A stretch of DNA of 31,568 bases, taken from positions 1-31,568 of the forward strand of contig CAJUQS010000052.1 of NCBI GenBank assembly GCA_910588365.1, given 5' to 3'. The notes under the pieces are model-generated. The model made no database searches and was not told where the DNA came from. It saw only the letters and a list, made by a program, of their open reading frames with translations. Below, piece after piece: positions 22,020-28,981 of the stretch. Every line of letters starts with the position of its first letter. Positions within the stretch are counted from its first letter, which is position 1. Source of the stretch: an uncultured Oscillospiraceae bacterium. GTDB lineage: Bacteria > Bacillota > Clostridia > Oscillospirales > Oscillospiraceae. The position numbers and the translations under genes are program-made.

Positions 22020-23201
22020 TCAGTTGTCCTCCTTTTTCTTGTGGGGGTTGCGGGCGTCGTAGGCCGCCTTCTGGTCCGCGCACAGCTTGTCAAAGCTGGG
22101 CCGGCCGGCGGTGTCCGCGGCCCTCTGCGCGTTCTGCCGTGCGGCCTGGGTGATGGCGCCCAGGGTGTCCGGGCTCCTCACCGCGCCGATGAGGGCGTCC
22201 GCCACCCGCGTGCGGACCGTCTGGTCCTCAATGGCCGCAACCGCCGGGCGCACTTTCCTGAGGATCGCCATGGCCGCGTCCCGGGCATCACCAGTGAGGG
22301 GGGTGTCCTTCTTCTCATCCTCCCCGCCGGCTGGGACCACCTCCGCCTCTCCGGCGGGCTCCTCGCCGTCCTCCAGCTCACCGATCAGCTTGTCCATGGC
22401 CTCCACGCCGCTGGGCTCAGCCTCCTTGTCCCGGGCCTCCAGGAGGCTGAGAAGCTTGTCAAACTTCTCGTTCAAGCTCCGCACCGCCTCGTCTGCCGTG
22501 GGAATGGCCGCGGGTTCCGCCTCCGGCGCTTTCTCAGCGGGGTCAGCGTCCAGCACAGCCGCCGTGGTATCCACCATTGTTCCCAGCTCCTCCGGGCTGG
22601 CGTCCTTGGCCGCCATACCAAAGGCGGTCAGGAAATTCTTCCAGAATTCGCTCATGTGTTTCCTGCCTTTCTCCGCCTCTTGGGCGGCTTGATCTTTTAT
22701 CGCCACCTCGCGGCCCGCCCTGCCTCTGGGCACGACGGCCACGTGATTGCCCCGAATATTTCCCTGCCGGTAGTGGTCCCCCTCCGGCTCATAGCTGCAC
22801 AGGTATCCGCAGCTCACCTCCCGCACCACCCCGTTTCGGATGTCGCTGATGAGCCCCGCGTCCTTCACCAGCAGGTCCGCCACCAGCTTCTCCCCCTCCC
22901 GGCGCACGTTCTGCACATGGCCCTTGGAGTAGGCGGCGTGGTTGGCGGGGCCTACGCTCTCCGCCGGGTGCCCCGCCGTCACGTCCTTGCCCTCGAAGCT
23001 GGCCACGGCGGCGGGGTCGAACACGTCCTCCGCGTACCGCCGCACCGTCACCGGCCGGTCCGGGTCTCCCTCCAGCTGGAGCTCCGAGGCCCGGTACACC
23101 ATGTCACCCGTCCGGGCGATGGGGACATCGTGACAGACGAGATACCCCTCCGGGGTGTCCGTCATGTGGGGGGAAATTTTTGTGCCGTAGTAGGCAAGCA
23201 T
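22020..23201 (-). CDS. DUF2213 prohead protease/scaffold protein
   Basis: Residues 1-170 form a DUF2213 (HK97 prohead protease-like) domain: YLVCHDVPIARTGDMVYRASEL, GKDVTAGHPAESVG with likely catalytic H78, GLISDIRNGVVREVSCGYLC with likely nucleophile S130, then IRGNHVAVVPRGRAG. Residues about 183-393 are long, acidic and helical, with the make-up of an internal scaffold (AEKAPEAEPAAIP, LNEKFDKLLSLLEARDKEAEP). A methionine at 183 (coordinate 22655) with AGGAAACAC before it could start a scaffold-only product. The gene has GAGGTGAT before ATG 23201 and begins 13 bases after a - strand terminator tail, so it may need its own promoter or read-through. Confidence 0.85.
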   Translation of the reverse strand: MLAYYGTKISPHMTDTPEGYLVCHDVPIARTGDMVYRASELQLEGDPDRPVTVRRYAEDVFDPAAVASFEGKDVTAGHPAESVGPANHAAYSKGHVQNVRREGEKLVADLLVKDAGLISDIRNGVVREVSCGYLCSYEPEGDHYRQGNIRGNHVAVVPRGRAGREVAIKDQAAQEAEKGRKHMSEFWKNFLTAFGMAAKDASPEELGTMVDTTAAVLDADPAEKAPEAEPAAIPTADEAVRSLNEKFDKLLSLLEARDKEAEPSGVEAMDKLIGELEDGEEPAGEAEVVPAGGEDEKKDTPLTGDARDAAMAILRKVRPAVAAIEDQTVRTRVADALIGAVRSPDTLGAITQAARQNAQRAADTAGRPSFDKLCADQKAAYDARNPHKKKEDN

Positions 23202-23213
23202 CCTGCATCACCT

Positions 23214-23258
23214 CGCAAAATAAAAAGAGGCCAGTTATCGAGTACATCTCGATAGCTG
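23214..23258 (-). terminator. Rho-independent terminator, - strand
   Basis: CAGTTATCGAG (23232-23242) pairs with CTCGATAGCTG (23248-23258) with one G-U pair. On the - strand it is followed by a CTCTTTTTATTTTG tract. It would end either the packaging operon or a long antisense RNA across the toxin-like gene. Confidence 0.75.
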
Positions 23259-23274
23259 ACCCCGTTCGGTCCTT

Positions 23275-23296
23275 CCCGCCCACCGTTTCGGGCGGG
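23275..23296. repeat. 7-bp GC-rich inverted repeat
   Basis: CCCGCCC (23275-23281) and GGGCGGG (23290-23296) flank an 8-nt loop, just before the -35 box of the + strand promoter. No T-tract follows on either strand. Confidence 0.5.
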
Positions 23297-23304
23297 GTTC
23301 TGTA

Positions 23305-23333
23305 TTGCATTGTTCGACAGAGTATGGTATACT
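23305..23333 (+). promoter_or_regulatory. Promoter of the Hol-Tox-like gene
   Basis: TTGCAT (23305-23310), 17 nt, TATACT (23328-23333), with TGG before the -10 box as an extended -10. The start would be near 23340, giving a leader of about 40 nt before the toxin ATG. Confidence 0.75.
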
Positions 23334-23378
23334 TTTCCCGCAAGAGGGGCGGGGCTGACTCCGAAAGGAGGGAAGCCC

Positions 23379-23468
23379 ATGAGCCTCGCAGATACGATCG
23401 CCCTACTTACGCTCGTGATTGCGGCTGTTTCGCTGGGTTTCCATATCGGAAAAAGCCTAAAGAAATAA
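23379..23468 (+). CDS. Hol-Tox-like small hydrophobic toxin peptide (29 aa)
   Basis: The 29-residue peptide starts MSLADTIALLTLVIAAVSLGF and ends HIGKSLKK: a short polar start, one membrane segment at about residues 5-22 and a basic tail. This is the form of the putative holin-like toxin family (Hol-Tox, related to TxpA/BsrG/YonT) of Firmicute prophages, which are membrane-acting type I toxins. AAAGGAGGG lies 7 nt before the ATG. It is the only + strand gene between 1895 and the right edge and interrupts the head operon. It has its own promoter, and a facing consensus promoter lies 100 bases beyond its stop. A toxic effect and an RNA antitoxin are inferred. Confidence 0.75.
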   Translation: MSLADTIALLTLVIAAVSLGFHIGKSLKK

Positions 23469-23484
23469 CCGCCCCCTGACCCCT

Positions 23485-23562
23485 AGGCAAGAAGCGGCAA
23501 TTTCAATCGCTGAATTTTGAGTTGGCCGCTCCCTGTCTCGCACACAGGGTGACCGCCCTTCT
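23485..23562 (-). ncRNA. Predicted antisense RNA to the Hol-Tox-like mRNA
   Basis: The predicted transcript begins near 23562 from a consensus promoter and runs antisense to the 3' untranslated region of the toxin mRNA. It has two stems: CCCTGT/ACAGGG (23531-23549) and a longer AGCGGC/GCCGCT stem (23493-23530) followed by TCTTGCC. The 3' overlap resembles RatA/TxpA and SR4/BsrG. The 3' end is uncertain and could reach the terminator at 23214-23258. Confidence 0.5.
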
Positions 23563-23568
23563 TGTTTC
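23525..23568 (+). terminator. Hairpin ending the Hol-Tox-like mRNA
   Basis: CCCTGT (23531-23536) pairs with ACAGGG (23544-23549), with partial extension by flanking GGC and GCC, followed by CCCTTCTTGTTTC on the + strand. It is a moderate terminator and the region is shared with the antisense RNA. Confidence 0.5.
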
Positions 23569-23597
23569 ATTATAGCCGCTGTGCCGCTTTCTGTCAA
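23569..23597 (-). promoter_or_regulatory. Perfect consensus promoter, antisense to Hol-Tox gene
   Basis: On the - strand TTGACA (23592-23597), a 17-nt spacer and TATAAT (23569-23574). No coding frame with a ribosome site follows before the toxin gene. This is the same design as the two facing promoters near 6000-6330. Confidence 0.85.
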
Positions 23598-23599
23598 GT

Positions 23600-23622
23600 C
23601 GTTTTCCGCGTACCGGAAAACG
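23600..23622. repeat. 9-bp hairpin after the 44-aa gene
   Basis: CGTTTTCCG (23600-23608) and CGGAAAACG (23614-23622) are perfect inverted repeats, 4 bases after the 44-aa stop on the - strand. No U-tract follows, so termination is doubtful. Confidence 0.5.
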
Positions 23623-23626
23623 GCGT

Positions 23627-23761
23627 TTATTTTTCTCCCACCGGCACCCTCTCCCGGCGGATGCGCAGGACCTTCACCTCTCCGCCGGGCCCCGCCAGCA
23701 GCTCCACGCGCTCCCCGCGGGAAAGTATCGCTTCTATGGCACGGATGGTCTGCTCCGTCAT
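23627..23761 (-). CDS. Small phage protein (44 aa)
   Basis: The 44-residue product (MTEQTIRAIEAILSRGERVELLAG, then GEVKVLRIRRERVPVG) starts at ATG 23761, overlapping the upstream stop as ATGA, with AGGAGGAGCC before it. A helix followed by a beta-hairpin with V-VLRIRRE is typical of very small proteins found next to minor capsid genes in clostridial prophages. Function is unknown; it may be a core passenger of the head module and not part of the toxin/immunity candidates before it. It is the last - strand gene before the toxin-like locus. Confidence 0.7.
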   Translation of the reverse strand: MTEQTIRAIEAILSRGERVELLAGPGGEVKVLRIRRERVPVGEK

Positions 23762-24012
23762 GGCTCCTCCTCTGTGAATAGATACGCGTATTCCTGCTGG
23801 AGCTTCTTCAGCTCAGTGTTGTGCTGTACTTCGAGGCGGCGCCTCTCGATGGTTTCCAAAGCATCAAGGCATGTTCTCCAATTTGGAACCGCCGCTTTCT
23901 GCCGCGCCTCCTCCGCTTCTATCAGCGGTTGGTACTTGCGATGTAATGCACGACATTTCTCGATATAGATGGTATAGTCCGGATGTGTTCTATTCACGCT
24001 TTTTCCGCTCAT
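23758..24012 (-). CDS. Small charged protein after MuF gene; immunity candidate
   Basis: The 84-residue protein (MSGKSVNRTHPDYTIYIEKCRALHRKY through KLQQEYAYLFTEEEP) is mostly helical, with a likely coiled coil at about 30-75 (ETIERRRLEVQHNTELKKLQQEY). I do not recognise a family. It starts at ATG 24012, inside the end of the MuF gene (23-nt overlap), 7 nt after GAGG. Its DNA, in particular the 5' end (24 G/C of 60 at 23941-24000), is AT-rich like the MuF C-terminal extension and unlike the rest of the head module. Linked composition, overlap and order make it a candidate immunity protein for that extension, or simply a gene acquired with it. Confidence 0.6.
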   Translation of the reverse strand: MSGKSVNRTHPDYTIYIEKCRALHRKYQPLIEAEEARQKAAVPNWRTCLDALETIERRRLEVQHNTELKKLQQEYAYLFTEEEP

Positions 24013-25705
24013 AAGTAAACCTCATTTCCTTGCTCAAAATGCGCATCGTCTCATGGTAACCGTCTATATCCGGGTCAATCTCCTGATTCCATTTCATCTC
24101 CATGACCGTGGTGCCTTCTATTTCCTTAAACCTATGATACACCTCGTCTGCAGATGTCGCAAGAGTTTCTGCCGTCCGCTTCATGATATATTCAAAAATA
24201 TGGTCTGCCGCTTTAGAATACGTTTGACCGCTACTGATGAAAAATGCTACATCTGCTGCGCTGAAAGAAAAATTTGTCTTTTCCGCTGGGTGGTTATGGT
24301 AGGAATAGGAACCGGCAAGACTGCTGGGGATGGCCGACAAATCCACCGCTCCGCTCTCTCCGCGGACCTGCCAGACCTTACCGTCCGCCGTAACGGTGCG
24401 GTTGACCTCGTATGTCAGGTGTTGCGTCTCCTGCTGGGCGGCGCTCAGCTGGGATAGCACGGCCTTCTTATCCGAGAAATCCACAATCCCAATTTGAACC
24501 GGCTCCCCGGGTCTGGATGGCCTGTCCCTACCGGCGCTCTGGCCGAATAGAGCTGTATCCCGCTTTCGGTAGGCCGCCAGCCACCCCTTGTACTTCTCGT
24601 CCCCGGCCCTCTTGTGCCGCTGGAAGGTCTCAAACCGTTTTGGCACGCCGTCCCCCAGCGTCTCCCGGTACTTCTCCCACTGGCGGTAGTCCCGCAGCCA
24701 GCGGGCCCGGCTGCGCTCCTTCTCCCGGTAGGCGTCTATCTGCTTCTGTGAGCGGGGGTCCCTGGTGACGGGGTTCTTCTCAAAGCTGGAGAACTCTTTT
24801 ATTTTCTGTATCTCCTCCTCGCTGCGGCCCATGGGCGTCCACCGGCGCAGCTGGTGGAGGCAGTTGGGGTGGATGTTCAGCCAGGAGTTGGCGAGGCTGT
24901 CCGGCCCCGCCGGGTCCATCTTCCCGAAGGCCGCCGTCAGCGGCGGGAAATCCGGGTCCAGGCCGCTCCTGGAGTACACCCGGCCCTCCAGCGGGGCGCA
25001 GAGCGGACAGGTGGTGCCGTGGCGTGTGATTTGATACAGGTCGTGGTCCGGGTTCTCCGTCAGCACCGCCAGAATCTCCGCCTGCCGGGAGGTGGCGCGC
25101 AGGACCATACTGCCGTAGGTATGCAGGCTCCAGCGCCGCCCCGCCCGGTCCACGAAGGCCGTCACGCCCTCGCGGCGCAGCTGCTCCACAAAGCCGGGCA
25201 GGGACTTGTACACGCCCCGTCCCGCACTCTGCATCCCCGCCGTCCGCTCCAGGCCCACCCGCCGGAAGACATCCGGCTCCGTCCGGCCAATCAGCATGGA
25301 CTCCAGCCCTGAGAGGGCGGTCACGTCCGCCTGGGTGATCTGCCCCAGCAGGTTCATGACCAGCCGCTGCACGATGTCCGTCTGTTCCCCGGTGAGCACC
25401 CGGGCGTTCTGATAGGCCAGCAGGTGCTTTTCCGGCGTCTCCGGCTCCTCCTGGGGCCTACGGGCCTCGGGGTGGTTGACGTAGAACTGGGCCTCAACCA
25501 TTCGGGGCACATAGCGCCAGCAGTCGTTTTCCAGATTGCGGAGAATGGCCTGGACCCGCTCCAGGGCCGCCTCGGCGTGGTAGTCCACCAGTCCACGGGA
25601 GCGCAGGCGGCCGATCTCGTTGATGATGTCCGTCTCCGCCTGGAGAAAGATCCGGATCAGACGTGCCAGCTCCCGCTCAGCCGGACCGGGGCTCAAGGCC
25701 GGCAT
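23990..25705 (-). CDS. Minor capsid (MuF-type) protein with variable C-terminal domain
   Basis: The 571-residue protein starts at ATG 25705 after GGAGG. Residues about 1-330 are a phage minor capsid protein 2-like (MuF-type) domain: EIGRLRSRGLVDYHAEAALERVQAILRNLE, LSGLESMLIGRTEPDVFRRVGLERT, YGSMVLRATSRQAEI, ITRHGTTCPLCAPLEGRVYS, SWLNIHPNCLHQLRRW. This domain lies inside the head and may be injected with DNA. A linker rich in Arg/Lys follows (to about 400). Residues about 405-571 are a separate domain with SYSYHNHP (H470, H472), then SFSAADV (S482, D485). The HxH and SxxD order recalls JAMM/JAB-type metal sites or toxin domains of MuF proteins, though the spacing is longer than classical JAMM. 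DNA for it drops to 22 G/C of 60 at 24181-24240. Confidence 0.8.
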   Translation of the reverse strand: MPALSPGPAERELARLIRIFLQAETDIINEIGRLRSRGLVDYHAEAALERVQAILRNLENDCWRYVPRMVEAQFYVNHPEARRPQEEPETPEKHLLAYQNARVLTGEQTDIVQRLVMNLLGQITQADVTALSGLESMLIGRTEPDVFRRVGLERTAGMQSAGRGVYKSLPGFVEQLRREGVTAFVDRAGRRWSLHTYGSMVLRATSRQAEILAVLTENPDHDLYQITRHGTTCPLCAPLEGRVYSRSGLDPDFPPLTAAFGKMDPAGPDSLANSWLNIHPNCLHQLRRWTPMGRSEEEIQKIKEFSSFEKNPVTRDPRSQKQIDAYREKERSRARWLRDYRQWEKYRETLGDGVPKRFETFQRHKRAGDEKYKGWLAAYRKRDTALFGQSAGRDRPSRPGEPVQIGIVDFSDKKAVLSQLSAAQQETQHLTYEVNRTVTADGKVWQVRGESGAVDLSAIPSSLAGSYSYHNHPAEKTNFSFSAADVAFFISSGQTYSKAADHIFEYIMKRTAETLATSADEVYHRFKEIEGTTVMEMKWNQEIDPDIDGYHETMRILSKEMRFTYERKKRE

Positions 25706-25963
25706 TCAGTCCTCCCAATCATCCTCGTCCAGTTCATCATCATCCACGATCTCCAGCGGTTCTGTAAAGTCAGCAGTGACATAATCCAGCATATCACGCA
25801 AAGACGCAGTTGGATTCTCGTGGAGAAATTCCATGAATTCCTCTTCCCTGTCATCCTCCTCCGCGATAGCAATGATCCCAATAACCGCATCCCACTCCAG
25901 CTTCCCCTTACACTCGGAGTCAAATCTTTCGTGCATCAATTTGCGCAAAGGTGTATCCTTCAT
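25706..25963 (-). CDS. Acidic small protein after portal; immunity candidate
   Basis: From ATG 25963, 8 nt after AGGGGGG, the product is 85 residues; an earlier ATG at 25987 lacks such a site. It is very acidic: 30 Asp/Glu against about 8 Lys/Arg, with EEDDREEEF in the middle and DDDELDEDDWED at the end. Helical throughout, with no recognised family, though the size and fold prediction fit small immunity proteins (for example of SMI1 or barstar-like size). It directly follows the portal, whose last 76 residues are strongly basic (17 Lys/Arg, 3 Asp/Glu), and its DNA is AT-richer than the surrounding genes. The stop overlaps the MuF ribosome site. Immunity function is an inference from charge and order. 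Confidence 0.65.
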   Translation of the reverse strand: MKDTPLRKLMHERFDSECKGKLEWDAVIGIIAIAEEDDREEEFMEFLHENPTASLRDMLDYVTADFTEPLEIVDDDELDEDDWED

Positions 25964-25983
25964 GTCGATGTCCCCCCTATGTG

Positions 25984-27738
25984 TCATTTGAGACGTGTAC
26001 GTTTGGTGAAAGAATAATCCCCCGGACCGTTGACGATAAACACATAGCTGTACTTTCCATAGGCATACATATGTTGCTTGGGGCCCGGCTTCAGCCTCGG
26101 ATGGTCCGTCAAGATTCCGCTGCTTACCCGGGCAGCCTCCCTTTTACCCATCCGAACCGGCTTCTTCATTTTACCATGCTTGCCGCTGGCTGTCGAGCCC
26201 CCGCCGAGCTTCCCGTAGGTGAACCGGCCGTTCTTCTCTCTGGGCTGTCCCTTGTAGTCCAGCGCCAGCGCGTCGCCGGTGTTCTGCTCAAAAGAGCCCT
26301 CCTCAAGACCCAGCCCCGCCAGGGGGTCCCGCAGGGCGGTGACATCCTGGTAGGTCTTGCCCTTGTTGTCGGCGATCTCCTCATCGGTGATGCCGCCAAA
26401 GAGCCCCGTCTCCTCCGCCAGATTCTTCAGCTCCCGCTGGGCGGTGTCCGCCCGCAGCAGGCCGGACTGGAAGGCCGTGACAATGGTCTCCGCCTTGTCC
26501 CGGGCGATCTCCGCCACCTCCTTTGCCGTGGGCGTCCACAGGGGCGGGAAGGAGATATCCAGGTCCGCCGGCATTGTTCCGATGGCCGACATGCACAGCG
26601 CCGGCAGCAGACGCCGGAGAATGGGTGCCAGCACGCTCTGGCGGAGGGTGTCCACGTAGTCGTAGTAGTTTTGCAGATCGCTCTCCCCGGTGGCGTTCAT
26701 CCCGGCGGGCGCCCGGCCAAAGAGCTTGGTCATGGGGATCCGGGACGCCCCGGACAGGCTCAGGCACATGCTCTCGTGGACATCGGACAGACCGGTGAAG
26801 GTGTACTGGGTGTTCTTCAGCTGGTCCCCCTTGTTCACCAGCCGGGTGCCGAAATTGGACTGCATCACGCTCTGGGCCTGCATGGTGTTCCAGAACCGCC
26901 GCTGGGCCTCCCCGCTGGACAGGGAGAACAGCTGGTCCAGGTTCTGCACCTCCATCACGTCCACGTTGGCCCGGAAGGTCAGGGCCGCCATGTTGGCGGT
27001 GGTGTTGTCGTACTGCACCACCTCGCGGTACAGGCTCTCCACCTCCGACGCGCCCCACTCCTGCTCCGCCTGGCGCTCCAGGCAGGGCAGCTCCCGGCCC
27101 AAAAACCGGATGATCCGGCTGTGGTGGACCCGGGCGACGGTGCGCCCGTCGGGGAAGCGGATGGTGTAGAACTCCGGCACCAGCTTCCCGGACTCCGGCA
27201 CCAGCCCCGCCTCCGGGGCGATGCCGCACCAGCGGTCCAGGATGTACAGCCCTGCGAAGGCGCCGGGCAGGATGGCCTCCGGGTCCAGGGGCCGGTCCAG
27301 GCTCCCCTCCTGGCCGCGAATCCAGATAAGTCCCGCCGCGCCGCCGTACAGCCGCCCCCACCGCAGCCCCTCGTTGACGCTGCCGCGAAGGCCCGTCTGC
27401 CGCTGCACCGCCTCAAGAGCCGCCTGCTGCTCCGGCGTCAGGGACCCGGCGGCGGTAAACCAGTTCTTTGTCATGTCGTCTGGAATGATGCCCACCACGT
27501 TCTGCACCACCCAGTTCTCCCGGTACAGGCTGTTCATCAGCGCGTAGTTGTCCGTCAGCCGGGTCAGGGGATACTCCGTGGCCTCCAGAGGGGACTGGGA
27601 GCCGTATCCCAGCCGGAACAGGGGGTTGGAGAAAGCGTCATAGGCAGCCGTCAGGCTGCCCGAGCGGTCGTTCGGCTCTGCCGAATGACGCGAGACGGCG
27701 TCCGTCGCACTCTGCCGTGTCTTCTTTCGTCTGGACAA
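25984..27738 (-). CDS. DUF1073-type portal protein with basic C-terminal extension
   Basis: The start is TTG 27738, 6 nt after AGGAGG and 1 nt after the TerL stop; this gives 584 residues. An ATG at 27786 would overlap TerL by 47 nt. The core (LTDNYALMNSLYRENWVVQNVVGIIPDDMTKNWF, GLRWGRLYGGAAGLIWIRGQ, RIIRFLGRELP, QSNFGTRLVNKGDQL, GASRIPMTKLFGRAPAGMNATGESDLQNYYDYV) is the DUF1073/Phage_portal_3 type, the ring through which DNA enters. After about residue 508 an unusual 76-residue tail follows (YGKLGGGSTASGKHGKMKK, then LKPGPKQHMYAYGKY, YVFIVNGPGDYSF), basic and beta-rich, coded by AT-richer DNA. It recalls short RNase-type toxin domains on phage head proteins, but no catalytic set can be named. 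Confidence 0.85.
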   Translation of the reverse strand: MSRRKKTRQSATDAVSRHSAEPNDRSGSLTAAYDAFSNPLFRLGYGSQSPLEATEYPLTRLTDNYALMNSLYRENWVVQNVVGIIPDDMTKNWFTAAGSLTPEQQAALEAVQRQTGLRGSVNEGLRWGRLYGGAAGLIWIRGQEGSLDRPLDPEAILPGAFAGLYILDRWCGIAPEAGLVPESGKLVPEFYTIRFPDGRTVARVHHSRIIRFLGRELPCLERQAEQEWGASEVESLYREVVQYDNTTANMAALTFRANVDVMEVQNLDQLFSLSSGEAQRRFWNTMQAQSVMQSNFGTRLVNKGDQLKNTQYTFTGLSDVHESMCLSLSGASRIPMTKLFGRAPAGMNATGESDLQNYYDYVDTLRQSVLAPILRRLLPALCMSAIGTMPADLDISFPPLWTPTAKEVAEIARDKAETIVTAFQSGLLRADTAQRELKNLAEETGLFGGITDEEIADNKGKTYQDVTALRDPLAGLGLEEGSFEQNTGDALALDYKGQPREKNGRFTYGKLGGGSTASGKHGKMKKPVRMGKREAARVSSGILTDHPRLKPGPKQHMYAYGKYSYVFIVNGPGDYSFTKRTRLK

Positions 27739-27739
27739 G

Positions 27740-28981
27740 CTATCCCTCCTCCCCGTACCGCCATTTCGGCAGGCAGGTGTTGACATAGTACCGCAGGGCG
27801 TCCGGCCCGTGGTCTAAATTCTTCACCGGCTTCTCCACGCCGGCCAGCGCCGCCTTGCTGTCCCACACGTAGCTGCACAGCTCGCCGGTCAGGCCCTCAC
27901 AGCGCCGGTGGATGCGGATTATCCGCCTGCCCAGCAGGGAGCTCACCCGCCGGATGCCGTCCGGCACGTCGTTGTCCCCGGCTATGACGTACACGCCCCG
28001 CCGCTGGAGCTCCGCGATGAAGCTGGCGGCGGAGGGGTCCACAATCACCGGGCAGAAATACTGGGGATCCCGCCCCATGAAGTCCTGGAGATCGTCCCCG
28101 TATTCCCCGTCCGTCTTCTGGCGGAGGGTTTCCCGGCTGCTCCAGCGGTACTCGTTGTCCACCCATATGACCTCGCCGTCATCGTAGATGTCCAGCAGTA
28201 CGAAGGGATTGGCGGTGCCGTAGTCGCAGGCGATATACCGGGTGGCCGTCCAGTACAGCCCGGCGGGCCGGCCGGAATCATCGTAGGTATTGTACGTTTC
28301 ATCGAACATGTCATAGATCAGACCGTCCCCGGCGGTCCACTCCCCGTCTATGTAGCGGCGCTTGAAAACACCGGTGTAGAGGCTGCGGTACATCTCCAGG
28401 GTCTCGGGGGAGAGGCTGGGGTTGTCCTCCATGCGGAAGTGGAGGTGGGTGGCGTTCTTCTCGCTGAGCTTCAGCAGCCACTCCTTGCGAAACCAGTGCT
28501 CCGGCACGTCCGGGTTGCAGTTGAACCACAGCTTCGCGCCGGAGACAGAGCACCGGGCGAGGGCCTGCTCCACAAAGGAGCGGGGCATCAGCGCCACCTC
28601 GTCCAGCAGCACTCCCGCCAATGTCACGCCTTGAATGAGCATGTAGGAGGACTCGTCCCGGCCGCCGAAGACGTAGAAGCGGTTTGTCTTCGGCCCCCGG
28701 GTGACGGTCAGCACGTGCTCCGAGCGGGAATAGGCCAGGGTGAAGTTTTCTTGCAGGTAGGTCATGGACAGAAGCGGCTGGATGATGTTCCGCTCCGCGC
28801 TGCCCACGGTCTTACCGCACAGGGCGAGGCTGCGCCGGTCGAAGGCCCCCATAGCCCACAGCAGGAAGCTCAGGCTCATGACGCTGGTTTTCCCCGAGCG
28901 CACCGCCCCGTCGCAGATCAGCGCCCGCCGGCCGGTGTACGGCCAGCGGAGAATCTCCAGCTGCTTGTCAGATAATCCCAT
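27740..28981 (-). CDS. terL: Terminase large subunit
   Basis: The 413-residue protein has the packaging ATPase signatures: Walker A GAVRSGKT (residues 25-32), an adenine-binding start (LSDKQLEILRWPY), Walker B VLLDE with D127-E128, and a coupling region (LWFNCNPDVPEHWFRKEW). The nuclease domain has YIACDYGTANPF, VIVDPSAASFIAEL and LDHGPDALRYYV, supplying the three acidic groups of the RNase H fold. It powers DNA translocation into the head and cuts the concatemer. It overlaps TerS by 14 nt. The length is typical of the shorter PBSX/SPP1-like large subunits. Its family relation to pac or cos phages cannot be told here. Confidence 0.95.
   Translation of the reverse strand: MGLSDKQLEILRWPYTGRRALICDGAVRSGKTSVMSLSFLLWAMGAFDRRSLALCGKTVGSAERNIIQPLLSMTYLQENFTLAYSRSEHVLTVTRGPKTNRFYVFGGRDESSYMLIQGVTLAGVLLDEVALMPRSFVEQALARCSVSGAKLWFNCNPDVPEHWFRKEWLLKLSEKNATHLHFRMEDNPSLSPETLEMYRSLYTGVFKRRYIDGEWTAGDGLIYDMFDETYNTYDDSGRPAGLYWTATRYIACDYGTANPFVLLDIYDDGEVIWVDNEYRWSSRETLRQKTDGEYGDDLQDFMGRDPQYFCPVIVDPSAASFIAELQRRGVYVIAGDNDVPDGIRRVSSLLGRRIIRIHRRCEGLTGELCSYVWDSKAALAGVEKPVKNLDHGPDALRYYVNTCLPKWRYGEEG

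Noticed and set aside
24230..24320. Classical JAMM protease in the MuF C-terminus
   Set aside because: HxH and SxxD are present, but the gap between them is 9 residues instead of the usual 7, so I report it as JAMM-like or toxin-like only.
25951..27783. 610-aa + strand open frame opposite the portal
   Set aside because: It mirrors the GC-rich codon pattern of the portal gene, has low-complexity composition and no ribosome site or family motif.
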